Part shown: piece after piece, positions 1 through 6,431 of the stretch | How positions within the stretch are numbered: position 1 is the first letter of the stretch | Layout: the number at the start of each line of letters is the position of its first letter | Origin: Candidatus Buchananbacteria bacterium | Lineage (GTDB): Bacteria; Patescibacteriota; Patescibacteriia; CAIXNZ01 | Length of the DNA: 10,829 nucleotides | Direction of reading: 5' to 3' | NCBI GenBank assembly: GCA_030592165.1 | Contig: JAUVKC010000027.1 | Location: forward strand, 1-10,829 | Notes under the pieces: model-generated | Databases searched by the model: none | The model's input: the letters and a program-made list of their open reading frames with translations, nothing else | What the model was told of the DNA's origin: nothing | Position numbers and translations under genes: made by a program

Positions 1-42
1 AAGGATAAAAAAGAGGCCCAAGAAGAAAAATACAGAAATTAA
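1..42 (+). CDS. C-terminal tail of an upstream gene (partial)
   Basis: Reading from base 1 gives an open frame of 13 codons, KDKKEAQEEKYRN, ending at TAA (40-42). The charged, Lys/Glu-rich composition is typical of a protein C-terminus. It ends 33 bases before the next plus-strand gene, which fits a shared transcript. Too little is visible to name it, and the open frame could be chance. Confidence 0.4.
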   Translation, partial: KDKKEAQEEKYRN

Positions 43-75
43 TTGAAATACGCAACTTAAACAAAAGGAGATGAA

Positions 76-1026
76 ATGGCAACAATAATATTATCACTTT
101 TAGGCTCAATAGCCTGTTCTATGGTAGTTTACAGTATGATAAACGCGACAATAGACATTTTTCAAGATGAGTGGACAAGAACTAGAAACTTTTGGGAAGA
201 CAGCTATGAAAAAATTGGCCCTATACTTATACATTTATTTTTGGGAGCGGGGTTAGGAGGTTTTTTGCTTTCATTGTCGACGCTCTCAGTTTTTTTGGGT
301 CCAATTTGTGCTGCTATTTTGTACGCCATAATTTGGGAAGGTTTTCGTCTTCATGAAACCTGGAAGGACGGTTGGCAAGGGTTTTTACCAAACTGGTTGA
401 GTAGTCTTAGCATAAAAGCCAAAACATTATGGTTCAATTTTCGACGTAAAAGAAATCCCCTGGAGATTGTTGAAGCCAAAAAGTATCAAGAAGAATTGGT
501 AAATATTATCAAAGGTTACGAAAACCATGATTTGATAAAGCCCATCTTGTCTAAGATCAATAAGTTAGTCAAAGATGAGATTCCTCGGCTGCTAAAAAGA
601 CGTGAACAACTCAAATTTTCTGTTGAAAACGCCACAAATACTGTATCGCGTCAGAAAGACAACGGTATTTGCGTAGGAGAGGAGTCTTTGCTGGAAGAAT
701 CAGCAATTTATTTGACTGAATTACAACAGCGACAAAAAGAAGTTGATGACAAGATTGCCCTGATATTGGCATTTCTTGACCACATTTCCATTAACGCCTC
801 TATGATCGTTGACTCAGTCATGGCCAGAGATGATCAAGGTGTTAGTGCCTTGATTTCTGAAGTTCACGATGAACTTGATCTGTTGGTTAAGTCTCATCAA
901 GAGATAGATGACATGAAAGATAAATATCTAGAAGACGATATATCGGCTCGCAAAGCAGCGATTGTAGAAGTTAAAGAAACTGAAGCTATTATAAGCGGTC
1001 GTCAACCGCAAAAAGCAAAAGTATAA
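76..1026 (+). CDS. Membrane-anchored coiled-coil protein, function unknown
   Basis: A 316-aa protein of no family I recognise. The N-terminus is hydrophobic (about residues 3-25). A longer hydrophobic stretch at about 47-88, rich in Gly and Leu, could form one or two more membrane spans. After a Trp-rich linker (about 90-125) the rest, to residue 300, is charged and helical with coiled-coil character (many Glu/Lys, regularly spaced Leu/Ile). The expected form is a membrane anchor with a long cytoplasmic helical domain. The start is well supported: AAAGGAG at 64-70 lies 5 bases before ATG. This is one of the few genes here with a clear SD. A strong terminator follows directly. It could be a structural or envelope-associated protein, but no catalytic motif is visible. 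Confidence 0.85.
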   Translation: MATIILSLLGSIACSMVVYSMINATIDIFQDEWTRTRNFWEDSYEKIGPILIHLFLGAGLGGFLLSLSTLSVFLGPICAAILYAIIWEGFRLHETWKDGWQGFLPNWLSSLSIKAKTLWFNFRRKRNPLEIVEAKKYQEELVNIIKGYENHDLIKPILSKINKLVKDEIPRLLKRREQLKFSVENATNTVSRQKDNGICVGEESLLEESAIYLTELQQRQKEVDDKIALILAFLDHISINASMIVDSVMARDDQGVSALISEVHDELDLLVKSHQEIDDMKDKYLEDDISARKAAIVEVKETEAIISGRQPQKAKV

Positions 1027-1030
1027 ATAT

Positions 1031-1062
1031 GAGCGCCTGGTCTAATGACTGGGCGCTCTTTT
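1031..1062 (+). terminator. Rho-independent terminator of the coiled-coil gene
   Basis: A 12-bp stem (GAGCGCCTGGTC pairing with GACTGGGCGCTC, two G-U wobbles) with a TAAT loop is followed by TTTT. It starts 4 bases after the TAA of the upstream gene. Confidence 0.9.
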
Positions 1063-1071
1063 CGTAAAAAT

Positions 1072-1133
1072 AAAAAAAACAAAAACAAAAACGTAGGTGC
1101 TACCAGCACCTACGTTTTTGTTTTTGTTTTTTT
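1072..1133. terminator. Bidirectional terminator between convergent genes, ending at the efp stop
   Basis: A perfect 10-bp stem, CGTAGGTGCT (1092-1101) with AGCACCTACG (1105-1114), has an ACC loop. It is flanked by near-complementary A-rich (1072-1091) and T-rich (1115-1133) tracts with matching interruptions, so the palindrome reaches about 30 bp per arm. Either strand gives a stem followed by a U tract. The efp stop codon (complement of 1132-1134) overlaps the A tract, so translation ends at the base of the terminator. It lies right after the plus-strand terminator at 1031-1062. Confidence 0.9.
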
Positions 1134-1701
1134 ATTTAGCTCGTTCAACGTATTCTCCTGTTTCTGTATTTACAATTATTTCATCATCTTGATTGATAAA
1201 GAGGGGGGCGTTTATAACAGCACCAGTCTCAAGAGTGATTTGTTTAGTAACATTTGAAGTTGAATCTCCTTTTACTCCAGGAGGCGCTGAGTCAACTTTT
1301 AATTTTAGTTTAATCGGTAAATCAAGACTTATAGGGTTTCCCTGAAAATATAAAACATCACAATCTGTGCCGTCTTTAAGAAATTCTATTTTATTGCCTA
1401 ATTGATCCAAGGGAATATCAAATTGTTCAAATGTATTATTATTCATGAAAAAAGCTGAAGTATCATCTTTGTACATAAAGTTTGCTTTGCTTCTTTCCAT
1501 ATCAGCAGTTTCTACTTTGTCCCCTGGTTTAAAAGAGTACTCAATTATTTTACCAGTAACCAAACTTTTAAATTTTGATTGCACAACAGGTTTTCTTTGT
1601 TGCATTCTAACAAAATTAGCCTCGAGGATAATATGAGGTTCACCTTGCCAAATAATATTCAAGCCTTTTTTAAAGTCATTTAAGGTAGATACATTTCCCA
1701 T
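1132..1701 (-). CDS. efp: Translation elongation factor P with atypical tip loop
   Basis: At 189 aa this matches the usual EF-P length. EF-P binds between the ribosomal P and E sites and relieves stalling at polyproline. The N-terminal KOW-like domain covers about 1-65 (ends LVTGKIIEYSF), then come two OB domains. Family landmarks are FFMNNNTFEQ, PGVKGDS, LETGAVINAPLF and the C-terminal TGEYVERAK. In the tip loop, where E. coli has PGKG with the modified Lys34, this protein reads M33-Q34-Q35-R36 followed by K37-P38. Gln35 thus replaces the modified lysine, so canonical beta-lysylation or rhamnosylation is not expected. It is the last gene of the rpsF-ssb-rpsR operon, 48 bases after rpsR. No SD is seen before ATG; ACTAACT lies at 1711-1717. 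Confidence 0.95.
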   Translation of the reverse strand: MGNVSTLNDFKKGLNIIWQGEPHIILEANFVRMQQRKPVVQSKFKSLVTGKIIEYSFKPGDKVETADMERSKANFMYKDDTSAFFMNNNTFEQFDIPLDQLGNKIEFLKDGTDCDVLYFQGNPISLDLPIKLKLKVDSAPPGVKGDSTSNVTKQITLETGAVINAPLFINQDDEIIVNTETGEYVERAK

Positions 1702-1749
1702 AAATATAGTAGTTAGTATTGAGCTGTGGGGATTGGAAAAAGGAAACGA

Positions 1750-1980
1750 TTATTTGATAGTGTAAGGTAAAATAGACATATAACGTGCTCGTTTGATAGA
1801 TTGAGAAAGTTTTCTTTGATGTTTAGAACAAACACCACTTCTTCGTTTGGAAACAATTTTGGCATAAGATGAAGTCCATCTTCTCAAAAATTGTCCGTCT
1901 TTGTAATCAATATCAATAATGCCATTAACACAAAAGTAACAGTATTTTGAAGTTTCTAATAGATTTTTTTGTTTAGCCAT
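1750..1980 (-). CDS. rpsR: Small ribosomal subunit protein bS18, zinc-binding form
   Basis: A 76-aa protein of normal bS18 length. It ends in the basic, 16S-binding signature SKHQRKLSQSIKRARYMSILPYT. A CYFC pair at residues 14-17 and a later C-x2-H (CSKH, about 51-54) give a CxxC...CxxH zinc ribbon, so this is the metal-binding form of bS18. bS18 forms a heterodimer with bS6 on the platform of the 30S subunit, and the bS6 gene is two genes upstream in the same operon. There is no SD before ATG. A 15-bp tandem duplication (1988-2017) lies just upstream. Confidence 0.96.
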   Translation of the reverse strand: MAKQKNLLETSKYCYFCVNGIIDIDYKDGQFLRRWTSSYAKIVSKRRSGVCSKHQRKLSQSIKRARYMSILPYTIK

Positions 1981-1987
1981 AGGTAAG

Positions 1988-2017
1988 TTAGTTTATTGGT
2001 AATTAGTATATTGGTAA
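1988..2017. repeat. 15-bp tandem duplication upstream of rpsR
   Basis: TTAGTTTATTGGTAA (1988-2002) is followed directly by TTAGTATATTGGTAA (2003-2017), with one mismatch in 15. It sits in the ssb-rpsR spacer, 8 bases before the rpsR ATG, and contains part of the ACTAACTTA motif shared by the operon. The remaining spacer, to 2084, is AT-rich with no clear structure. Confidence 0.75.
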
Positions 2018-2084
2018 ATTTGGGAAAGGAAATTAAGTAACCAAAATCTTTCCCCATTGTAAATTGTTTATTATACATTGTGCA

Positions 2085-2576
2085 TTAGAATGGTATGTCT
2101 TCAAGTTTGATTTCGTCACTGTCAGAATCAGAACTTGGAGCTGAGCTAGGAGCAGATTCAGAAGGAGCTTCCTGTTCAATTGTTGGTAAATCAGTCTCTT
2201 TCGCAGGTGCAGGAGTTGCTGCTGGTTTATAATCACCACCACCTGAACCTCTTGAGTCAAGCATAATCATGTTATCTGCAACAATTTCTGTTCGATATTT
2301 TTTTACACCATCTTGTCCTGTCCAGTCTCTTGTTTGAAGTTTACCTTCAATGTACACCTTACTGCCCTTTTTTAAATATTGACCAATAATTTCAGCCAAT
2401 TTTCTCCAGGCCACTACATTGTGGTATTCTGCACGTTCTTGTTTTTGACCACTTGCATCTGTCCAGACAAAGTTAGTTGCTACACTAAAGCTGGCAACAC
2501 TTGTTCCCTGCGGAGTAGTTCTAACTTCAGGATCTCTGGTTAGATTACCAATGATCATTGCTTTGTTTAAATTCAT
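2085..2576 (-). CDS. ssb: Single-stranded DNA-binding protein
   Basis: A 163-aa SSB. The OB fold covers about residues 1-108 with the family pattern: MNLNKAMIIGNLTRDPEVR at the start, then FSVATN, EYHNVVAWRKLAEIIGQYLKKG, VYIEGKLQTRDW and an ADNMIML end. A low-complexity Gly/Pro/Ala/Ser/Asp linker follows. The tip IKLEDIPF is the acidic, Phe-ending peptide that recruits replication and repair partners. It coats ssDNA as a tetramer. It lies between rpsF (85 bases) and rpsR (104 bases), the classic bacterial arrangement. There is no SD; ACTAACTTA lies 7 bases before ATG. Confidence 0.97.
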   Translation of the reverse strand: MNLNKAMIIGNLTRDPEVRTTPQGTSVASFSVATNFVWTDASGQKQERAEYHNVVAWRKLAEIIGQYLKKGSKVYIEGKLQTRDWTGQDGVKKYRTEIVADNMIMLDSRGSGGGDYKPAATPAPAKETDLPTIEQEAPSESAPSSAPSSDSDSDEIKLEDIPF

Positions 2577-2609
2577 ATGTTTTTAAGTTAGTTAATTAAT
2601 TTGCATATT

Positions 2610-2663
2610 GCAAATGGCAGATAGCGTATGGTTTTGTAATAAACCATTTGCCATAGGCTATTT
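2610..2663. repeat. Imperfect palindromic repeat, copy 1 (ssb-rpsF spacer)
   Basis: Shares a 13-mer, GCAAATGGCAGAT (2610-2622), and a 17-mer with one mismatch, TTTGCCATAGGCTATTT (2647-2663), with the element at 3301-3358. Arms such as CAAATGG (2611-2617) and CCATTTG (2644-2650), or ATGGTTT with AAACCAT, let it fold as a hairpin. It overlaps the rpsF stop codon. The two copies flank rpsF, which suggests a dispersed short repeat family. Confidence 0.7.
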
Positions 2664-3213
2664 AGACGATATTGTCTGTATCTAAAAGCTCATCTAGTTT
2701 TTTATCAAGATCTTCAAGACTAACTTTTTCCTTTTCTGAAGATTTGGCTGGTTTTTCTTTGGCTTCTTTTTCGTCGGCTTTCATTTTTTCAATATGAATT
2801 TCTTTCTTTTTGGTAAGTTTTTCGTGTAATTCTTTTTCTTTTGTTAATTCTTCGGGAGTTTTAATTTTGTGTTTAACAAATAAAAATCTTAAAATCTCAT
2901 TAGTTAATTGAAGTCCGGTATTAAGTTCTTTAACGTTTTCTTTGGGCATTTCAATTTGTAGTAATTGATAATAACCATGACTTTGATGTTTTATTGGGTA
3001 AGCAAACTTTAATTTACCAAGATCTTCTTGTTTAATAATTTTACCTTGATTTTCTTTAACTAATTGATTTACTTTTTCAGTAATTGGAATTAATTCTTCT
3101 GAAGTATAAGAAACAGGCACTATGTACATAAGTTCATAGTTGTCTATTAAAATTTCATCTAAATCAATTTCTTCTTCTTCAGGTAATTCCTGAGTTTTTG
3201 ATTCGTCGCTCAT
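2662..3213 (-). CDS. rpsF: Small ribosomal subunit protein bS6 with charged extensions
   Basis: A 183-aa protein; E. coli bS6 is about 135 aa. The ferredoxin-like bS6 core covers about residues 26-117: YELMYIVPVSYTSEEL, then LGKLKFAYPIKHQSHGYYQLLQIEMP and the NEILRFLFVKHK strand. In front is an acidic arm of about 25 residues with a run of Glu (EEEEIDLDE). Behind is a Lys/Glu-rich helical tail of about 65 residues. bS6 pairs with bS18 on the 30S platform. It is the first gene of the operon, transcribed from the promoter at 3446-3474. There is no SD before ATG. The long leader could hold an autoregulatory element, since bS6:bS18 leaders are known in bacteria. Confidence 0.95.
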   Translation of the reverse strand: MSDESKTQELPEEEEIDLDEILIDNYELMYIVPVSYTSEELIPITEKVNQLVKENQGKIIKQEDLGKLKFAYPIKHQSHGYYQLLQIEMPKENVKELNTGLQLTNEILRFLFVKHKIKTPEELTKEKELHEKLTKKKEIHIEKMKADEKEAKEKPAKSSEKEKVSLEDLDKKLDELLDTDNIV

Positions 3214-3227
3214 AGGTTTTGTAATAT

Positions 3228-3236
3228 TAAGTTAAT
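3228..3236 (-). promoter_or_regulatory. ACTAACTTA-like motif in the rpsF 5' region (one of four in the operon)
   Basis: On the minus strand ATTAACTTA lies 14 bases before the rpsF ATG. The same motif recurs before the other operon genes: AACTAACTTA at 2584-2593 (ssb), the identical 10-mer at 1984-1993 (rpsR) and ACTAACT at 1711-1717 (efp). None of these genes has an SD. The function is not known to me; a role in initiation or RNA processing is inference. Confidence 0.4.
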
Positions 3237-3273
3237 AAGGTTATTTAAGGTTGGGTGGTGGAGTTTAGACAAT

Positions 3274-3299
3274 AAAAAAATCCCTTAGGCGGGACTTTT
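3274..3299 (-). terminator. Terminator-like hairpin in the rpsF leader (possible attenuator)
   Basis: On the minus strand AAAAGTCCC pairs with GGGATTTTT (9 bp, one G-U) around a GCCTAA loop, and the T run continues (7 T in all). It has the form of an intrinsic terminator. It lies between the predicted promoter (3446-3474) and the rpsF start, 61 bases upstream of ATG, so rpsF transcripts would have to read through it. The alternative is that it terminates the PLP-enzyme operon upstream. Confidence 0.65.
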
Positions 3300-3300
3300 G

Positions 3301-3358
3301 GCAAATGGCAGATTGTAAATGGATTATAGTTAAAAACTATTTGCCATATGCTATTTGC
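3301..3358. repeat. Imperfect palindromic repeat, copy 2 (rpsF leader)
   Basis: Second copy of the element at 2610-2663. GCAAATGGCAGAT (3301-3313) is identical, and TTTGCCATATGCTATTT (3340-3356) differs by one base. Outer arms GCAAAT and ATTTGC and the inner ATAGTT-AAA-AACTAT (3326-3340) give a long interrupted stem. It lies next to the terminator-like hairpin, so the two could form alternative structures in the leader RNA. Confidence 0.7.
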
Positions 3359-3376
3359 TACAGATGTCACACCATT

Positions 3377-3418
3377 GAAACCTAGTAAAACTGGTTTCAT
3401 GATTGCTCAAAGTGAGCA
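3377..3418. other. Two adjacent hairpins near the start of the rpsF leader
   Basis: GAAACCTAGT pairs with ACTGGTTTC (3377-3398; 9 bp with one bulged T, AAA loop). TGCTCA pairs with TGAGCA (3404-3418; 6 bp, AAG loop). On the minus strand they would be the first structures in the rpsF leader, about 20 bases after the predicted transcription start. They may be a regulatory leader or bound by r-protein. No known riboswitch class is recognised. Confidence 0.5.
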
Positions 3419-3445
3419 TGGAAAAGTGTTTACTTATTGATTTTT

Positions 3446-3474
3446 ATCTTAGCAGGAGTTGAAAAATAAGTCAA
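3446..3474 (-). promoter_or_regulatory. Sigma70-type promoter of the rpsF-ssb-rpsR-efp operon
   Basis: On the minus strand TTGACT (complement of 3469-3474) and TAAGAT (complement of 3446-3451) are separated by exactly 17 bases. They match the -35 consensus at 5 of 6 and the -10 at 4 of 6. The predicted start near 3439 gives a leader of about 225 nt. The rest of the gap to the PLP gene (3475-3574) is AT-rich with a 10-bp palindrome AAGAATTCTT and nothing else clear. Confidence 0.65.
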
Positions 3475-3574
3475 GTTTCGGCTTAACGTTTGCGTGTATC
3501 TGATGTATATGTTTTTCTTTGATTCGCTATTACGAAGAATTCTTGAAAGGATTATTTAAATTAAATACAGAATT

Positions 3575-4597
3575 TTAAATTCGTAATTTACCAGTATTTA
3601 TAATTAATATTTTTTTATTTTTAGGTATTTTATTTTTTAATTGGAGGAGGAGGGCAAGACCAGATATTCCGGATGGTTCAGATCTAATCCCTTGAAAATC
3701 TGCAATTTTCATAGCTTTAACTAAATAAGTCTCTTTTACTAAATAAATTCCAGTATTTTTCCCACAAAAACCAGAATCAATGTAAAATTTCATCCAATCG
3801 TTATCCATTTTATTAAAGGGAAGATGAGGAGCAAATAATTTATCAGCCAATGTATTCGGGTTATTAGTTGTAACTCCCATAAAATTACAATTTTTTAAAA
3901 TATTTTTTTTGCCTTTAAACCGAGGATCTTTTTTCCCATAACCAATTTCTAATTTGTTTAATTCAAGTACTTTTTTAAAAATAGTTCCTGTACCAAACGG
4001 TACGAAGCAATAATCAGGTGAATTATTTAAAATCTCATAACCCATCCAATCGTAGTTGCCAATTTCCATTGCAACACCCTGATTGGACGTTAAATCAAAA
4101 CCATTTTTATTTTTTGTTAATAAAAGAATCTCTTTAGGTGAAAGTTGCTTTTTGCTAAGATCAGTTTTAAATACTTTACAATGTGAGCTTGGTAAAGATT
4201 CACAGATATTTTTATCGATATTTTTATCAACAAGTACGTTTAAATGTGGAAGTTTGTAGTGTTTTAACATTCTACCAATAGCAATTGCAGATGAACCGGA
4301 ACTGATAACGGAAAAATTGGGTAATGTTTTTTTTAATTGACCTTGCTTTTTTGCAAGCAAAAAATTTCGATACAAAATAATTACTTCCCAAGCCAATCTG
4401 TCTTTATGAGTACCACTAAATATATTAATACTATCATCTTTTAACCAAACATTTGAAAAACCGGGAACTTTTATCTTATAAGTTGGCGTTGCTGGAAAAT
4501 GAGGTTTATGAGGAGGAAACTCAGGTTTATTAGGGTCATTTTCTGAGGGTATAATTATTGATTTTAAAATTTTTTCTTCTTTTTTGGACAAAGGCAT
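3575..4597 (-). CDS. Fold-type II PLP-dependent enzyme (threonine synthase/cysteine synthase-like)
   Basis: A 340-aa protein with the hallmarks of the tryptophan-synthase-beta superfamily. PTYKIKVPGFSNVWLKDDSIN leads into SGTHKDR, whose Lys65 is the expected Schiff-base lysine (compare SFKDR in threonine synthase). VISSGSSAIAIGRM (about 97-110) matches the Ser/Asn-Gly substrate loop. VPFGTGTIF (199-207) is the Gly-rich phosphate-binding loop. SEPSGISGLAL (about 306-316) matches the C-terminal EPSxAxGLA motif. The reaction cannot be read from the sequence: amino-acid beta- or gamma-elimination/replacement, or a deaminase, is possible. The N-terminus lacks the extra domain of classical threonine synthase. 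It is the last gene after two methyltransferases, 25 bases downstream. There is no SD. Confidence 0.85.
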   Translation of the reverse strand: MPLSKKEEKILKSIIIPSENDPNKPEFPPHKPHFPATPTYKIKVPGFSNVWLKDDSINIFSGTHKDRLAWEVIILYRNFLLAKKQGQLKKTLPNFSVISSGSSAIAIGRMLKHYKLPHLNVLVDKNIDKNICESLPSSHCKVFKTDLSKKQLSPKEILLLTKNKNGFDLTSNQGVAMEIGNYDWMGYEILNNSPDYCFVPFGTGTIFKKVLELNKLEIGYGKKDPRFKGKKNILKNCNFMGVTTNNPNTLADKLFAPHLPFNKMDNDWMKFYIDSGFCGKNTGIYLVKETYLVKAMKIADFQGIRSEPSGISGLALLLQLKNKIPKNKKILIINTGKLRI

Positions 4598-4622
4598 ATT
4601 TTAAGATTTTATTATAAATAAA

Positions 4623-5390
4623 TTATTTTTTTATTCTAACCATCATGGAAAATTCATAAGTATCTAAGGGGATAAAAGAAATTTTTTCTTTTGGAATGAA
4701 ATCTAAATAATCATAAACTCTTTGTTGGGTAAATCTTTGAGACCACCAACCATCTTTTGTTGCTGTAAAACAATCTTTCTGATTTGATGTGACTGTCCAA
4801 CCAAAATTTTTGTAAGAATTTTCTTGTTTTTTTCTGGTTTCATCATTGTCAATATACATTGAACCAATGATTAATTCTCCATTTGGATTGAGAAGCTCAT
4901 AAGCTTGCTTAAGAATCATTGAAAATTTATCATTTGTAAGCATTTTGTCCCCATGCTTAAAATTTTCAAAATCGAAATCAATCGGATAGAAATTTCCTAC
5001 AGTAAACCAAGTAGAAATTATTAAGTCATATTTTTTATTCAAATCTTTAAGTTTTACAGCGTCAAGTAATTGAACATTTGCCTTATTTTCAATATTCAAA
5101 TCTTTTATGATTTTATTGGAAATGTCGATACAATTTGGTGCAACATCAATTCCATTATAGTGTTCAATTACGTCCCAAAGTTCTTTTATCCCAAAAAGAT
5201 GTTTTAATATTCTTGCATCACCAATTCCAATGTCAAGAATTTTGAGAGAAGACTTCTTTTTCTTATAGACTTCCATGATGGCTTTTTTAAGTTCAACAAA
5301 TTCAGCCCATTGAGCTTGTAATAAATATTCTGAAAGATTACTTTCAGTAAACGTATCTTCTACATGTTGAGGCTTGTTGTACATTTCCAT
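4623..5390 (-). CDS. Class I SAM-dependent methyltransferase
   Basis: A Rossmann-fold methyltransferase, 255 aa from ATG at 5390. Motif I is ILDIGIGDARIL (about residues 52-63), with the acidic ribose-binding segment YNGIDVAPNCIDIS. Then come LLDAVKL, motif IV DLIISTWFTVGNF and motif V ELLNPNGELIIGSMY. The C-terminal part is Trp/Tyr-rich (GWWSQRFTQQRVYDYLDF). The substrate is unknown; a small molecule or peptide is more likely than DNA, since no DPPY/NPPY motif is present. The frame opens further upstream to TTG at 5423, adding 11 residues and leaving only 8 bases after the previous stop. I prefer ATG, but the TTG start is possible. Confidence 0.85.
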   Translation of the reverse strand: MEMYNKPQHVEDTFTESNLSEYLLQAQWAEFVELKKAIMEVYKKKKSSLKILDIGIGDARILKHLFGIKELWDVIEHYNGIDVAPNCIDISNKIIKDLNIENKANVQLLDAVKLKDLNKKYDLIISTWFTVGNFYPIDFDFENFKHGDKMLTNDKFSMILKQAYELLNPNGELIIGSMYIDNDETRKKQENSYKNFGWTVTSNQKDCFTATKDGWWSQRFTQQRVYDYLDFIPKEKISFIPLDTYEFSMMVRIKK

Positions 5391-5431
5391 ATTTTTGTTG
5401 TGAAATATTAAAAATAATTTCAATACAAAAG

Positions 5432-6292
5432 TTATTTTGTTTTTGTTATTTTGTAGATAATACCTGGCAAATCAAATGTATAAATTCCTTCTTCATCAAT
5501 TTTCAGGTTAATGTTTTTTTGTGCTTCTTTTGGTAAGCTAGTAAGAAAATCTATAAATTGTTTTTTTGCAGCTTCGGACATTTCACTGGCTTTTTGTAGC
5601 ATAATATTGCTTGAGAAATTTTGTATAACTTCATGTTTCAAACCAACCGCTTTGAACCATTTTTCAAACTCTTCTTTTCTTGCAAAATATCTAGGACTTT
5701 CCTTGCCCATGTCTTGATACTGTCCTGCGAGACGATCTTTCATATTAGCAATATCGTTTAGACTTTGTTGCGTGCTAGATTCTGATACATAGGTTTGAAG
5801 TACAAATATTGCATCGTCTTTCATTAATCTAGATATTTCTTGTAGAGCATTGCGTTGCATCCTTTCGGGCAAATCGTAGATTGCGGATCTTAATAAAATT
5901 CGATCAAATATTTCATCTTCAAATGGCATACCTAATACTGATGCTTGTACTTTCATCACATCTTTTGGAACTTGGTTAAGCATGCCGATACTGAAATCAA
6001 GTCCACATACATTTGTAGTTGGGTTTTTTGATTTAATCAATTGCGCAACTATAGCTGTACCGCACATTGCTTCAAGTATAGTGTGGTCATTTTCAATTTT
6101 GGCTGTCTCAATTAAAATAGGAATGAGATCGTCCCGTCGTGTGTTGCTATATTCTTCGCTACCCCACTTTGTTGCAATGCGATCATAACGATGTTGAAGC
6201 TGCTCATTTACTAGGGGATAAAAAGTGCTATCCGCCTTAACTTGTTCTGTTTGTTCGATTTTTGGTTTGAATTGTTCAAATTTTTCTGACAT
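5432..6292 (-). CDS. Class I SAM-dependent methyltransferase (UbiE/Methyltransf_11-like)
   Basis: A 286-aa protein. A charged N-terminal arm (1-30) precedes HRYDRIATKWGSEEYSN. Motif I is ILEAMCGTAIVA (73-84), with Cys77 and Ala80 where many relatives have GxGxG-type residues. Motif II is VCGLDFSIGMLNQV (95-108), motif III VLGMPFEDEIFDRILLRSAIYDLPE, and motif V LMKDDAIFVLQTY. After residue 200 an EEFEKWFKAVGL helix-turn resembles the late region of Methyltransf_11 enzymes. The substrate is not determinable. It is the first of three tightly spaced minus-strand genes (next gene 8-41 bases on, depending on its start), which suggests a shared pathway with the PLP enzyme. No SD; AT-rich leader. Confidence 0.88.
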   Translation of the reverse strand: MSEKFEQFKPKIEQTEQVKADSTFYPLVNEQLQHRYDRIATKWGSEEYSNTRRDDLIPILIETAKIENDHTILEAMCGTAIVAQLIKSKNPTTNVCGLDFSIGMLNQVPKDVMKVQASVLGMPFEDEIFDRILLRSAIYDLPERMQRNALQEISRLMKDDAIFVLQTYVSESSTQQSLNDIANMKDRLAGQYQDMGKESPRYFARKEEFEKWFKAVGLKHEVIQNFSSNIMLQKASEMSEAAKKQFIDFLTSLPKEAQKNINLKIDEEGIYTFDLPGIIYKITKTK

Positions 6293-6431
6293 ATATTTAT
6301 TTTAATAATATAAAATAGTTTTTTTCGCAGACTTGCTGCATCCCTTTTGAATATAATGTGGCGAGGGTAATCCGAAGTTTCACGGAACAAATCCCGGAGG
6401 GTTTGTAGAGCGGAATTTTGTATAACGTTTG

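Noticed and set aside
1045..1257. 70-aa plus-strand open frame across the terminators
   Set aside because: It runs through two terminator hairpins and the efp 3' end antisense, and has no SD.
2033..2260. 75-aa minus-strand open frame overlapping the ssb 3' end
   Set aside because: It is ssb read in another frame; the low-complexity Gln/Leu composition comes from the Ser/Ala/Pro linker codons.
4623..6292. DNA methyltransferases forming a restriction-modification pair with mrr
   Set aside because: Neither protein has the DPPY/NPPY or Cys-type motifs of DNA methylases, and Mrr enzymes act alone on modified DNA.
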